This document shows positions 26,827-35,326 of a stretch of DNA of 64,000 nt, in pieces. The notes beneath the pieces were generated by a model. That model made no database searches. It was not told the origin of the DNA and saw nothing but the letters and a program-made list of their open reading frames with translations. The DNA comes from Blastococcus sp. CPCC 205250 (GTDB lineage: Bacteria; Actinomycetota; Actinomycetes; Mycobacteriales; Geodermatophilaceae), in contig NZ_JABGCG010000002.1 of assembly GCF_019799925.1 (NCBI RefSeq), forward strand, positions 496,001 through 560,000, given 5' to 3'. The position numbers were made by a program, and so were the translations under genes. Position 1 is the first letter of the stretch, and each line of letters opens with the position of its first letter.

Positions 26827-26886
26827 CGGTGATGTGCGGAGGAGGCGCGTCCTGGCCCGAGAACACGCCGCAGACGCACATCACCG
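26827..26886. terminator. inverted repeat between convergent GNAT and rhodanese genes
   Basis: CGGTGATGTGCG (26827-26838) and CGCACATCACCG (26875-26886) are exact reverse complements separated by 36 bases that contain GC-rich partial complementarity (GGCGCGT / ACACGCC). The element lies between two gene ends, as does the larger one at 24106-24168, and probably works as a bidirectional terminator or insulator. Confidence 0.6.
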
Positions 26887-26904
26887 GGAGCGGCAGCTGG
26901 CGGC

Positions 26905-27348
26905 TCAGCAGCCGCAGCTGATCCCGGCCGGGGCGGTGAGCGGGTCGGGGGCGGCGCGGTACACGCCGCCGTCGGTCTCCACCGGCAGTCCCTCGCGCGC
27001 CCAGTACTCGAAGCCGCCGATCATCTCCCGCACCCGGAAGCCCCGCTGCGCCAGCGCGAGGGCGGCCCGTGTCGCGCCGTCGCAGCCCGGCCCCCAGCAG
27101 TAGGTGACGACCGGGACGGACCGGTCCAGCTCCTCCGCGCGCGTCGCGATGTCCCGGCCCGGCAAGTGCACCGCCCCCGGCACGTGACCCTGCGCCCACG
27201 CCTCGGCGCTGCGGCTGTCGAGCAGGACGAAGCCGGGCGTGCCCGACTCCAGGGCGGCGTGCACGTCGCTGACATCGGTCTCCACGGCGAGCCGCCGGGC
27301 GAAGTGCGCGGCGGCGTCGGCGGGGGCGGTCGTCCAGTCCAGGGTCAC
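26905..27348 (-). CDS. rhodanese-like sulfurtransferase
   Basis: Single rhodanese domain protein of 147 residues with a 25-residue N-terminal extension. The active-site loop VTYCWGPGCDGATRAA has two cysteines, the first at the usual persulfide position. Other signs are LLDSRSAEAWAQGHVPGAVHLPG and GGFEYWAREGLPVE. It ends in SCGC, two more cysteines at the extreme C-terminus. Probable sulfur-carrier or detoxification role. GTG at 27348 lies six bases after CAGGAT (27355-27360, reverse strand), consistent with a leaderless mRNA. Confidence 0.88.
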   Translation of the reverse strand: MTLDWTTAPADAAAHFARRLAVETDVSDVHAALESGTPGFVLLDSRSAEAWAQGHVPGAVHLPGRDIATRAEELDRSVPVVTYCWGPGCDGATRAALALAQRGFRVREMIGGFEYWAREGLPVETDGGVYRAAPDPLTAPAGISCGC

Positions 27349-27354
27349 GGTCCG

Positions 27355-27360
27355 ATCCTG
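27355..27360 (-). promoter_or_regulatory. -10 element of rhodanese gene, probably leaderless
   Basis: CAGGAT on the reverse strand ends six bases before the GTG at 27348. The same hexamer or a close form stands 6-8 bases before several other starts in the window. Confidence 0.5.
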
Positions 27361-27441
27361 GCGCCGGCGGAGGGGGCGGCACGAGGAGTCGGACTGCCGC
27401 CCACCGCACCGTTCCTGCCAACGCGCCCCGCGCGGTGCGCC

Positions 27442-27903
27442 TCAGGCCCCGAGCAGGTCCGCGGCGCTCCCGGGGAGGGCGTCGAGCGCGGCCCGGATGC
27501 GGCGCTCCTCGAACGAGAAGTGGGACTCCAGGACCGCCGCGAGGCCGTCGAGCTCCCCGGCCAGCCGCGGCGAGGAGCCGTCGCGGGCGAGCTGCGCGGC
27601 GAGCGTCTCCAGGCGTCCCACGATGCCGGAGACCATCGCGTGGTCCTCGGCCATCTTCTCGAGCACGGGCCGCAGCCCGGGCGCCGCGGCCGCCAGCGCC
27701 GGGAAGGCCCCGGCGTCCTCCCCGGTGTGGTGGCGGGTCAGCGCGGCGCAGAAGGCGAGGCAGTGCGCGGCCAGCGGCCGCCGTGGGTCGAGCGGCTCCC
27801 CGCCGGCCGCGGCCGCCTGCAGGGCGCGGAGCTGCGCGCGCAGCCCGTCGTGGATCCGTACGAGCTCGGCGCCGAGCGCCGCGGCGCGGCCGCCGGCCGT
27901 CAC
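27442..27903 (-). CDS. hemerythrin-domain protein
   Basis: Four-helix hemerythrin HHE protein of 153 residues expected to bind a di-iron centre through conserved histidines: His in VRIHDGLRAQL, HH in LTRHHTGEDAGAFPAL, His in EDHAMVSGIV and His with EE in ESHFSFEERRI. Such proteins sense or bind oxygen, nitric oxide or iron. GTG at 27903 overlaps the stop of a possible 19-residue leader ORF, which suggests coupled translation. No membrane segment. Upstream hydrolase and reductase genes run in the same direction. Confidence 0.82.
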   Translation of the reverse strand: MTAGGRAAALGAELVRIHDGLRAQLRALQAAAAGGEPLDPRRPLAAHCLAFCAALTRHHTGEDAGAFPALAAAAPGLRPVLEKMAEDHAMVSGIVGRLETLAAQLARDGSSPRLAGELDGLAAVLESHFSFEERRIRAALDALPGSAADLLGA

Positions 27904-27959
27904 CGCAGGGCCGGGCGGAGCTCCTGGTCGTGGCCTGTGCGGGCCGTCCCGGTCGTCAC
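27900..27959 (-). CDS. possible 19-residue leaderless leader peptide
   Basis: Reading frame GTG...TGA encoding VTTGTARTGHDQELRPALR. TAGCGT (reverse strand 27968-27973) stands eight bases before its GTG, the arrangement seen at other leaderless starts here, and its TGA overlaps the GTG of the hemerythrin gene. It may serve to load ribosomes onto the hemerythrin gene, which has no ribosome site of its own. The alternative is a longer hemerythrin N-terminus disturbed by a frameshift. Not similar to anything I recognise. Confidence 0.35.
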   Translation of the reverse strand: MTTGTARTGHDQELRPALR

Positions 27960-27970
27960 GGCGCGCGACG

Positions 27971-28690
27971 CTAGCGGGCCCGCCGGGGGACGTCCAGCGG
28001 CGTGGCCAGGCTCTCGGGCGTCGAGGCGTCCAGCGCGGCACGGACGTCAGGGCGCTCCGGTGCGAAGCCCGCCCCCGCGAGGACGACGTCGCGCACCAGC
28101 GCGTGCCAGGTCCCCGACCGCCGCACCATCGAGTGCCCGCCGGCGAGGGTGAACCGGGCGATCCGCGCCCCCGCCCGCTGCGCGCGCACCGCGTAGTCGG
28201 CCGAGAGGCGGGCCGGCACCCAGCGGTCGCCGCGGCCGTGGAGCAGGACGGCGGTGCGCCCGCGCAGGTGCCCCACCGGCTCGCCCGGCGGCGTCCACGG
28301 CGCCAGCCCGCAGACGGCGGCCACGCCCGGCTCCCCGCCGGCGCGCAGCACCGCGCGGCCGCCCATCGAGTGCCCGACGAGCACCACCGGCACGCCGTCC
28401 CCGTGCTCCTCCCGGATCCGCTCCAGTGCCCAGCGGACGTCGGCGAACGCGTCGGCGGCCAGGCCGTTCCAGCCGGCCACCCGGTACCGCAGCAGGTAGG
28501 TGTCCAGCCCGCGCGGCGCCGCGTTGCGCCGGACGAACTCCTCGATCGCCCGCATCCGCAGGAGGGACAGCGCGCGCTCGCGGGGCGGCTGGACGCTCTC
28601 CACCGTCCCGCCGTGGCAGAACAGCGCGACCGCGCGGGTCGGCGCCGGCGCCGCCGAGTGCTCCAGCGCCGGGGAGAGTGCCGAGGTCAC
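27971..28690 (-). CDS. alpha/beta hydrolase
   Basis: Serine hydrolase-fold protein of 239 residues. ALFCHGGTVE forms the first oxyanion strand, LVGHSMGGRAVL is the nucleophile elbow, LHGRGDRWVPA holds the catalytic Asp and GGHSMVRR the catalytic His. Related to small dienelactone-hydrolase or lipase-like enzymes; substrate unknown. GTG at 28690 lies two bases after the stop of the MDR gene, so it is coupled to it. Its TAG stop is shared with the TAGCGT promoter hexamer of the hemerythrin leader. Confidence 0.85.
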   Translation of the reverse strand: MTSALSPALEHSAAPAPTRAVALFCHGGTVESVQPPRERALSLLRMRAIEEFVRRNAAPRGLDTYLLRYRVAGWNGLAADAFADVRWALERIREEHGDGVPVVLVGHSMGGRAVLRAGGEPGVAAVCGLAPWTPPGEPVGHLRGRTAVLLHGRGDRWVPARLSADYAVRAQRAGARIARFTLAGGHSMVRRSGTWHALVRDVVLAGAGFAPERPDVRAALDASTPESLATPLDVPRRAR

Positions 28691-28692
28691 CG

Positions 28693-29715
28693 TCAGCCCG
28701 GGTCGGGGGCGAGCCGGACGACCATCTTGCCGGTGTTGGCTCCGCGCAGGAGGTCCAGGAAGGCGGGCACCGCCTGGTCCAGACCGTCGTACACGGTCTC
28801 GCGGGCCACCAGCTCGCCCGAGCGCAGCCAGCCCGCGATCGCCTCGGTCGCCTCGCCGCGCAGGTCGGTGTGGTCGCTCACGAGCAGGCCGCGCAGGGTC
28901 AGCCGCTTGCCGACCATGAGGCTCATGTTCCGGGGGCCGGGCGGCGGCTCGGTCGCGTTGTAGCCGGAGATCGAGCCGCACAGGGCCGCCCGGCCGTGCA
29001 CCCGCAGCGACCCGATCGCCGCCTCCAGGTGCTCGCCGCCGACGTTGTCGAAGTAGACGCTGATCCCGTCCGGCGCCGCCGCGCGCAGCTGCCGGGAGAC
29101 CGGGCCGTCGTGGTAGTCGAACGCGGCGGTGAAGCCGAGCTCGCCGGTGAGCCAGGCGACCTTCTCCGCGCTGCCGGCGCTGCCGACGACCGATCCGGCA
29201 CCGCGCAGCCGGGCGAACTGGCCGACGGCGCTGCCGACCGCCCCGGCCGCACCGGAGACGAAGACGTCGTCGCCGGGGACGAACTCCGCGACCCGGAACA
29301 GGCCCGCGTAGGCCGTCAGCCCCGGCATGCCGAGGATGCCGAGGTGGTGGGTGGGGGAGACGCCCTCGAGCTCGGGCAGCACGCGCACCTCGTGGGCGCC
29401 GAGCACGGCGACGTCGCGCCACGCGGCATCGGTGAGCACCAGCGCGCCGACGGGGACGTCGGGCGAGCGGGAGTCGACCACCCGGCCGACCGCTCCGCCC
29501 CTCATCACCTCGCCGACCTCCCACGGCGCCGCGTAGGACGGCTCCGGGCGCATCCGGCCGCGCATGTACGGGTCCACCGACATCGCGGTCATGGCGACGA
29601 CGACCTGGCCCTCGGCGGGGTCGGGGTGCTCGACCTCGACCAGCCGGAAGTCCTCGGGCGTGGGCTCGCCGTGCGGGGTGGCGGCCAGGTGCCACTCGCG
29701 GGCGGGGACGGGCAC
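28693..29715 (-). CDS. NADP-dependent MDR oxidoreductase (CurA/alkenal reductase type)
   Basis: Zinc-independent medium-chain reductase of 340 residues like curcumin/NADP-dependent alkenal reductases. N-terminal GroES-like part with [11 protein letters not shown] and the Rossmann motif [18 protein letters not shown]; further signs are [23 protein letters not shown] and GAICGxIS-like [10 protein letters not shown]. The second GTG (29715) is used because GGAG lies eight bases upstream; an in-frame GTG two codons earlier is adjacent to the same GGAG and too close. Detoxification of reactive enones is the likely role; exact substrate unknown. Heads a three- or four-gene leftward run. Confidence 0.88.
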   Translation of the reverse strand: MPVPAREWHLAATPHGEPTPEDFRLVEVEHPDPAEGQVVVAMTAMSVDPYMRGRMRPEPSYAAPWEVGEVMRGGAVGRVVDSRSPDVPVGALVLTDAAWRDVAVLGAHEVRVLPELEGVSPTHHLGILGMPGLTAYAGLFRVAEFVPGDDVFVSGAAGAVGSAVGQFARLRGAGSVVGSAGSAEKVAWLTGELGFTAAFDYHDGPVSRQLRAAAPDGISVYFDNVGGEHLEAAIGSLRVHGRAALCGSISGYNATEPPPGPRNMSLMVGKRLTLRGLLVSDHTDLRGEATEAIAGWLRSGELVARETVYDGLDQAVPAFLDLLRGANTGKMVVRLAPDPG

Positions 29716-29828
29716 GGGCACCTCCGGGGCAGTGGCCGGCGGCGGTCGCCGGCACCGCGCCCGATCCTGCCCGCGCGGGCGCGCACGCGCCGACCGGGAG
29801 GGTGGCCCAGCGGGCCTACGCTGGAGGT

Positions 29829-30485
29829 ATGTCGTTGTTCTCCCGGTACAAGACCGAGCCCGTGGCGCGCGAGGACGCGCTGCCCGGCCGCCCCGACGCC
29901 CTCCCGGCCGTGCCGGAGTTCCACGCGGTGAACGGCAACCGCATCCAGCCGCCGTTCCCCGACGGCATGCAGACCGCGGTCTTCGGCGCCGGCTGCTTCT
30001 GGGGTGTCGAGAAGGTCTTCTGGCAGCTGCCCGGCGTGTACTCCACCGCCGCCGGCTACGCGGGCGGGTACACCCCGAACCCGACCTACGAGGAGGTCTG
30101 CTCGGCGCGCACCGGCCACACCGAGGTCGTGCTGGTCGTCTTCGACCCCGCCGTCACCTCCTACGAGGCGATGCTCAAGGCCTTCTGGGAGGACCACGAC
30201 CCGACCCAGGGCATGCGCCAGGGCAACGACGTCGGCACCCAGTACCGCTCGGCGATCTACCACGCGGACGCCGAGCAGGGGGCCGCGGCGCGGGCCACCC
30301 GCGACGCCTACCAGGAGCGGCTGCGGGCCGCCGGCTACGGCGAGATCACCACCGAGATCGCCCCGCTCGGCGAGTTCTTCTACGCCGAGGACCTCCACCA
30401 GCAGTACCTGTACAAGGTCCCGAACGGCTACTGCCCGGTGCACTCGACCGGCGTCTCCTGCCCGGTCGGCCTCCCCGGGGTGTGA
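29829..30485 (+). CDS. msrA: peptide methionine-S-sulfoxide reductase MsrA
   Basis: Repair enzyme of 218 residues that reduces methionine-S-sulfoxide. Catalytic Cys in [40 protein letters not shown] and [23 protein letters not shown] are standard MsrA segments. The resolving cysteines are in [19 protein letters not shown] at 29829 has GGAGG directly before it, and TACGCT (29817-29822) lies six bases upstream, so either short-leader or leaderless translation is possible. Overlaps the methyltransferase gene by four bases. Divergent from the MDR gene. Confidence 0.96.
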   Translation: MSLFSRYKTEPVAREDALPGRPDALPAVPEFHAVNGNRIQPPFPDGMQTAVFGAGCFWGVEKVFWQLPGVYSTAAGYAGGYTPNPTYEEVCSARTGHTEVVLVVFDPAVTSYEAMLKAFWEDHDPTQGMRQGNDVGTQYRSAIYHADAEQGAAARATRDAYQERLRAAGYGEITTEIAPLGEFFYAEDLHQQYLYKVPNGYCPVHSTGVSCPVGLPGV

Positions 30486-31609
30486 GCCCGCAGGACGTGC
30501 TCGACCAGCTCCGGAGGGCGCCCGACGTCGAGGCGCCGGAGCTCGTCGCGGTCGACGCCACCGACCGGCTGCTGCTCGACGAGGCTGCGCCGCTGCTCGC
30601 GGTGGCCGGCCCCGGCGAGGTGGTCGTCGTCGACGACTCGCACGGCGCACTGACGCTCGGTGCGGTCGGGTTGCACGGTGTCCGCGGCCCGCGGGTGCAC
30701 CAGGACCTGCGGCTGGGCGAGCTGGCGCTCGCCGCCAACGCGGAGCGGACCGGGCTGGCCGGCACGTACCGGTCGCTGCCCCTGGACGGCGCCCTGTTCG
30801 CCGGGGCCCGCGTGGTGCTGGCCAAGGCGCCCAAGGCCCTCGACGCGCTGCGCGAGCTCACCGAGCTGGTCGCCGCGCACGCCGCGCCCGAGGTCACCCT
30901 GCTCGTCGGCGGGCGGGTCAAGCACATGACCCACGCGATGAACGACGTCCTGCGGGTCGGCTTCACCGACGTCTCGGCGAGCCTGGCCCGGCAGAAGTCG
31001 CGGCTGCTCGTCGCCCGCGGGCCCCGGCCCGGCGTCCCGCCGTCGTTCCCCCGCTGCCGGCGGGACGACGCCTCCGGCCTGACGGTGTGCGGGCACGGGG
31101 CGGCCTTCGCCGGCTCCCGCGTGGACGACGGCACCCGAGCCCTGCTCCGCGCGCTGCCGAACGCGGCACCCGGTGCCGCCACCGCGCTCGACCTCGGCTG
31201 TGGCACCGGCGTGCTGGCCGCGTCGTTGGCCCGCGACCGGCCGGTGCTCACCGTGCTCGCCTCCGACCAGTCCGCGGCGGCGGCGGCGTCGGCGGCGGCG
31301 ACCGCGGCGGCCAACGGCCTGGCCGGGCGCGTGCTGGTCACCCGGGAGGACGCCGCGGCGGACCTCCCCGACGGCAGCGTCGACCTCGTGGTCTGCAACC
31401 CGCCGTTCCACGTCGGCACCTCGGTGGTCACCGCCGCGGCCGACCGGCTCTTCGCCGCCGCGGCGCGCGTGCTGCGCCCCGGCGGTGAGCTGTGGACGGT
31501 CTACAACAACCGGCTGCCGCACCGCGCGACGCTGCGCCGGGTGGTCGGGCCGACCCGGGTGGTCGACGCCGGCCGGCAGTTCACGGTCACGGTGTCGACA
31601 CGCGGCTGA
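30482..31609 (+). CDS. class-I methyltransferase, RsmC/RlmG type
   Basis: Protein of 375 residues with two Rossmann-like halves. The N-terminal half lacks a cofactor motif, the C-terminal half has [15 protein letters not shown] and the catalytic NPPF signature ([14 protein letters not shown]), as in the 16S and 23S rRNA guanine-N2 methyltransferases RsmC and RlmG that arose by duplication. Target base not assignable. GTG at 30482 overlaps the msrA stop. Together with MsrA it may form a small maintenance operon. Confidence 0.85.
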   Translation: MSPQDVLDQLRRAPDVEAPELVAVDATDRLLLDEAAPLLAVAGPGEVVVVDDSHGALTLGAVGLHGVRGPRVHQDLRLGELALAANAERTGLAGTYRSLPLDGALFAGARVVLAKAPKALDALRELTELVAAHAAPEVTLLVGGRVKHMTHAMNDVLRVGFTDVSASLARQKSRLLVARGPRPGVPPSFPRCRRDDASGLTVCGHGAAFAGSRVDDGTRALLRALPNAAPGAATALDLGCGTGVLAASLARDRPVLTVLASDQSAAAAASAAATAAANGLAGRVLVTREDAAADLPDGSVDLVVCNPPFHVGTSVVTAAADRLFAAAARVLRPGGELWTVYNNRLPHRATLRRVVGPTRVVDAGRQFTVTVSTRG

Positions 31610-31616
31610 CCGGTTC

Positions 31617-31680
31617 CGTTCCGGAACGAAGGCCCCTCCTACGATGTCCCCCGCTCGGCTGGAGTGACTCCACCCAGCGG
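31617..31680 (+). promoter_or_regulatory. palindrome, promoter and structured leader of the chemoreceptor gene
   Basis: A perfect palindrome CGTTCCGGAACG (31617-31628) precedes a TACGAT hexamer (31640-31645). The RNA would start near 31652 and open with a stem-loop (31651-31680): outer CCGCT/AGCGG, inner TGGAG/CTCCA around TGA, joined by GG/CC pairs. Downstream GTAGCCGTCGGGTGCC and GC-rich complementary stretches fill the rest of the ~90-base leader. It does not match any riboswitch class I can identify. Confidence 0.45.
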
Positions 31681-31740
31681 CCGAAGTAGCCGTCGGGTGC
31701 CGCGACCGCGGCGCCGCCGACCGGCCACCCGGAGCCCTGC

Positions 31741-33324
31741 ATGGCGCGCTACTGGTCCGACCGTCCCCTCGGGGTGAAGCTGGCGGCTCTCGTGGCCGCC
31801 GGCGCCCTGGCCCTCGCCGTCTTCGCCGTCGTCGCGCTGCAGGCGCTGGCCGGGACCGGGGAGACCGCGGACGATCTGCTGGCCAGCGCCGAGGCGGTCG
31901 AGGACGCGCTGCTCAGCGACATGATGCACGACGCCGTCCGCGGCGACGTCCTCCAGGCGCTGGTCAGCGGCGGGCAGGGGGAGCTCTACTCCGCCGCGAC
32001 CGCCGACCTGGCCGAGCACACCGAGACCTTCACCGGCCTGCTCGGCGAGATCCGCGCCGACGCGCTCAGCCCGGAGGTGCTGGCCGCCCTCGACGAGGTG
32101 ACGCCGGCGGTGGAGGCCTACCTGACCTCCGCCGCAGGCATCGTCCAGACCGCCGGCCGGGACACGGCCGCCGCAGCCGCGGCCTACCCGCAGTTCGCGC
32201 AGGCCTTCTCCGTCCTCGAGGACGAGCTGCCCACCCTGGGCGACGCCGTCACGGCGTTCGGCGACGCGGCGGCCGCGAGCTCGGAGGACCACCGCGCGAC
32301 CGCGACCACCGTCGCCGTCACCGTCGCGGTGGCCGGCGTCCTGGTCCTCGCGCTGCTGGGCTGGGTCGTCACCCGCTCGGTGGTCGGGCCGCTGCGCCGG
32401 GTCGGCGCCCTGGTGGCCGACCTCGCCGAGGGCGACCTCCGCGGCAGCGCCGGCGTGACCAGCCGGGACGAGGTGGGGCGCATGGCGACCGCGCTCGAGG
32501 CCTCCATGGGGAGCATGCGCAGCGTGCTGACCGCGATCGGGGACAGCTCCACGACGCTGGCCTCGGCCACCGAGGAGCTGTCGGCCTCCGCGCAGGACCT
32601 CGGCCGGCTGGCCGTCGAGTCGTCCCAGCAGTCGGAGGTGGTCGCCGGCGCCGCCGGGCAGGTGTCGCGCAACGTGCAGACCGTCGCGGCGGGCTCGGAG
32701 CAGATGGGCGCCTCCATCCGGGAGATCGCGCAGAACGCCGCCGAGGTCGCCCGGGTCGCCGGCCAGGCGGTCGGCGTCGCCGACGCCACGACCGAGACCG
32801 TGGCGAAGCTGGGCCAGTCCTCCCAGGAGATCGCCGGCGTGGTGAAGGTGATCACCGGCATCGCCGAGCAGACGAACCTGCTGGCGCTCAACGCGACGAT
32901 CGAGGCCGCCCGGGCCGGGGAGTCGGGCAAGGGCTTCGCCGTCGTCGCCAACGAGGTCAAGGAGCTGGCGCAGGAGACGGCCAAGGCCACCCAGGACATC
33001 ACCGCCCGGGTCGCGGCCATCCAGGCCGACACCGAGGGCGCCGTGGTCGCGATCCGGCAGATCGCCTCGATCATCGGGCTGATCAACGACTCGCAGAGCA
33101 CGATCGCCGCGGCCGTCGAGGAGCAGACCGCGACGACCACGGAGATGAACCGCAACGTCGGCGAGGCCGCGGTCTCGGCCGGGCAGATCGCGGAGAACAT
33201 CTCCGCGGTCGCCGATGCGAGCACCGCGACCACCCGCGCGATGGGCGACGCCCGGACCGCCATCGACGAGGTGGCGCGCATGGCCACCTCGCTGCAGGCC
33301 TCGGTGGCCCACTTCCGCTACTGA
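31741..33324 (+). CDS. methyl-accepting chemotaxis protein
   Basis: Membrane chemoreceptor of 527 residues. TM1 about 13-37 (LAALVAAGALALAVFAVVAL), a helical extracytoplasmic ligand domain to about 185, TM2 about 188-210, HAMP about 211-265 (RSVVGPLRRVGALVADLAEGDL), then a cytoplasmic coiled coil with the signalling tip QTNLLALNATIEAARAGESG near residue 378. It lacks a C-terminal CheR/CheB tether pentapeptide. Ligand unknown. No che genes are close by. The gene has an unusually long structured leader. ATG at 31741. Confidence 0.93.
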   Translation: MARYWSDRPLGVKLAALVAAGALALAVFAVVALQALAGTGETADDLLASAEAVEDALLSDMMHDAVRGDVLQALVSGGQGELYSAATADLAEHTETFTGLLGEIRADALSPEVLAALDEVTPAVEAYLTSAAGIVQTAGRDTAAAAAAYPQFAQAFSVLEDELPTLGDAVTAFGDAAAASSEDHRATATTVAVTVAVAGVLVLALLGWVVTRSVVGPLRRVGALVADLAEGDLRGSAGVTSRDEVGRMATALEASMGSMRSVLTAIGDSSTTLASATEELSASAQDLGRLAVESSQQSEVVAGAAGQVSRNVQTVAAGSEQMGASIREIAQNAAEVARVAGQAVGVADATTETVAKLGQSSQEIAGVVKVITGIAEQTNLLALNATIEAARAGESGKGFAVVANEVKELAQETAKATQDITARVAAIQADTEGAVVAIRQIASIIGLINDSQSTIAAAVEEQTATTTEMNRNVGEAAVSAGQIAENISAVADASTATTRAMGDARTAIDEVARMATSLQASVAHFRY

Positions 33325-33353
33325 GTTCGGCCCCCCTGGAGGGCGGTCCTTCC

Positions 33354-33848
33354 TCAGTGGGCGGGGCGGTTGCTCCGGCGGCGGACCGGGGGCCCCGAGG
33401 ACCACGGGAAGTCGATCCACCGGTCGGTGTGCCGCCACACGTAGTCGCAGCGCACCGCCGAGCGCGGCTTCTCGTAGACCACCGCCGTCCGGACCTCGGC
33501 GACGTAGCCGGTGCAGAAGTCGCGGACCAGCTCCAGCGTCTTGCCGGTGTCGGCGACGTCGTCGGCGACCAGCACGTTCGCGCCGGTGATGTCGACCTGG
33601 TCCAGCGTCGGCGGGAGGACGACGGGCAGGTCCAGCCGCTCGTCGACGCCGGTGTAGAACTCGACGTTCATCACGAAGAGGTTCTTCACGTCCAGCGCGT
33701 AGCCCAGCGCCCCGCCGAGGAAGAGCCCGCCCCGGGCGATCGCGAGGATCAGGTCGGGCTCGAACCCGTCGGCCGCCACCTGCTCGGCCAGCTCGCGGCT
33801 GGCGGTGCCGAACAGCTCGTAGGTCAGCGTCTCGCGCTCCGCGGTCAC
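33354..33848 (-). CDS. phosphoribosyltransferase (purine PRT-like)
   Basis: Type-I phosphoribosyltransferase of 164 residues. The PRPP-binding motif reads VLVADDVADTGKTLELV; ILAIARGGLFLGGALGYAL is the preceding pyrophosphate loop region and VWRHTDRWIDFPW matches purine PRTs such as xanthine-guanine or hypoxanthine PRT-like proteins. It converts a free purine base plus PRPP to the nucleotide, if purine-specific. Start GTG at 33848. Location next to the urate cluster suits purine metabolism. Convergent with the chemoreceptor gene. Confidence 0.82.
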   Translation of the reverse strand: MTAERETLTYELFGTASRELAEQVAADGFEPDLILAIARGGLFLGGALGYALDVKNLFVMNVEFYTGVDERLDLPVVLPPTLDQVDITGANVLVADDVADTGKTLELVRDFCTGYVAEVRTAVVYEKPRSAVRCDYVWRHTDRWIDFPWSSGPPVRRRSNRPAH

Positions 33849-33915
33849 GGGCGCCGATGGTGCCAGGGGGCGCGTGGCCCTGGGCACGGCGCGCCCGGCA
33901 CGGCAGGCTGGGGGC

Positions 33916-34377
33916 GTGCCCGCTCCCGCGCTGCTGCGCCGTGCCCTGCCCTGGCTCCTCGGCGCGGCGGCGCTGCAGGGCGCCGGTGCGCTGACCGGGT
34001 GGCTCCTGGCCCGCCGCAAGGACGAGGGGGACGACACCACCGCGGGCATCCGCCGGCTCCGCGTCATGGCCGGCACGGAGCTGCGCCCGCACAACCCGGA
34101 GCTCGCCCGGGTGCGGCTGGACCTCGTGATGGCCGGCGCCGAGGTGGACCTGGGCCGGGTGCCGCGCGTGCCCGGCGGTGTCGACCTCACCGTGCGGGCG
34201 TACCTGGCCGGGGCCGAGGTGCGGGTGCCGGCCGACTGGCGCGTGTGGGTGCACTGCGCCGGCATCGGCGGGGTGGACGTCGACCCGCGGCTCGAGCGCA
34301 CCGACGACGAGCGGGGCGCCGACCTGCGGGTGCACGCCACCGTGGTCGGCGCCGGGATCGCGCTCGAGCCGGCCTGA
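33916..34377 (+). CDS. membrane-anchored protein with LiaF-like C-terminal domain
   Basis: Protein of 153 residues. One hydrophobic N-terminal segment (LPWLLGAAALQGAGALTGWLLA, quoted in part as LPWLLGAAALQGAG) is followed by RRK and a beta-rich domain with the repeat pattern LDLVMAGAEVDL, VRAYLAGAEVRVP and HCAGIGGVDVDP. This resembles the C-terminal beta-helix of LiaF/YvqF (DUF2154)-type cell-envelope stress proteins, but it is short and lacks the four-helix N-terminus, so the link is tentative. GTG at 33916 lies six bases after CAGGCT (33904-33909), suggesting a leaderless transcript. Confidence 0.6.
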   Translation: MPAPALLRRALPWLLGAAALQGAGALTGWLLARRKDEGDDTTAGIRRLRVMAGTELRPHNPELARVRLDLVMAGAEVDLGRVPRVPGGVDLTVRAYLAGAEVRVPADWRVWVHCAGIGGVDVDPRLERTDDERGADLRVHATVVGAGIALEPA

Positions 34378-34379
34378 CC

Positions 34380-35294
34380 TCAGCAGAACCCGGGCGTCCC
34401 CTGCCAGGCGACCTCGGCCGGCGGTACGTCGTCCCGCACGACCGAGCCCTCGATCAGGCCGTACGGGCGGTCGTCGGCGTGGTAGACGACGGGCCGGTCG
34501 CCGGGGGTGTTGTCCAGGCCGAAGGCCGAGAGGTCCTGCAGGAAGTGGTGCCTGTTGGGCATCGACATCCGGACCTCGGCGACGTCGCCGAACCGCTCGA
34601 GCACCGCCTCGCCCATCGCGTACAGGGACTGCTGCAGCGCCAGCGAGTGGGTGGCGGCGAAGGTCTCGAGCAGCGTCGTCCGCACGCCGGTGAACAGGCC
34701 GTCCCAGTCCAGGTCGGTGCCCAGGTAGCGCCAGCGGGCGGTGACCGCCGTGGCCAGGACCCGGTCGCCGGTCTCGGCCAGGGTCGTGTACCGGTCCCGG
34801 GGGAAGCCCCGGAACTCCGAGCCGGTGGTCTTGAGGACGACGAGGTCGGTCAGCCCGGCCAGCACGTGGGTCTGCGCGCCCGGGCCGTCGCCGTCCACCG
34901 TGACCACCGCGGTGCGCACCTCGCCGCCGGGCCGGCGGAACGCGTGGTCGTGCGGCACGCCGGCGACGGCGATCCGCTCCCAGCCGTAGGACTCGACGGC
35001 GACCCGCGCCCCGGTGATCCACGGGTAGGAGCCGGCGAGGTGCCGGGCCAGCCGCAGCCCGAAGGCCTCCGGGGAGCCGACCCCGTCGCGGGCGAGGGCG
35101 AAGACGGTGTTCTTCTGCGCGTCGGTGGTGAGCACGTGCGCGTTGTCGCCGGCGGTGTGCGCGGCCGCGAAGTCCCCGCGAAGGGCGCTGGAGACGTTGA
35201 GGTCGACGATCTCGTGCCGCGGCGAGCTGCGGTCCACGGCGACGACCCGGACCTCGGCCTTGCCGTACTGGTTCGCCCCGAGCCTGATCGCCAT
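34380..35294 (-). CDS. urate oxidase (uricase)
   Basis: Cofactor-free oxidase of 304 residues converting urate to 5-hydroxyisourate. Catalytic residues are visible in GANQYGKAEVRV (Lys) and TTDAQKNTVFALARD (Thr), with FRGFPRDRYTTL and the active-site pair in MPNRHHFLQDLS. Third gene of a leftward operon after OHCU decarboxylase and hydroxyisourate hydrolase, which act on its product. ATG at 35294 is seven bases after GACAGT (reverse strand 35302-35307), so an internal leaderless promoter is also possible. Convergent with the LiaF-like gene. Confidence 0.95.
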   Translation of the reverse strand: MAIRLGANQYGKAEVRVVAVDRSSPRHEIVDLNVSSALRGDFAAAHTAGDNAHVLTTDAQKNTVFALARDGVGSPEAFGLRLARHLAGSYPWITGARVAVESYGWERIAVAGVPHDHAFRRPGGEVRTAVVTVDGDGPGAQTHVLAGLTDLVVLKTTGSEFRGFPRDRYTTLAETGDRVLATAVTARWRYLGTDLDWDGLFTGVRTTLLETFAATHSLALQQSLYAMGEAVLERFGDVAEVRMSMPNRHHFLQDLSAFGLDNTPGDRPVVYHADDRPYGLIEGSVVRDDVPPAEVAWQGTPGFC

Positions 35295-35326
35295 GGCCGG
35301 GACTGTCGCACGTGGAACGGGGGCCG

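Noticed and set aside
31651..31740. Chemoreceptor leader as a c-di-GMP-I riboswitch
   Set aside because: GTAGCCG...GGGTGCC is faintly similar to the 3' part of that aptamer, but the conserved GCAAA segments and the paired helix order are missing.
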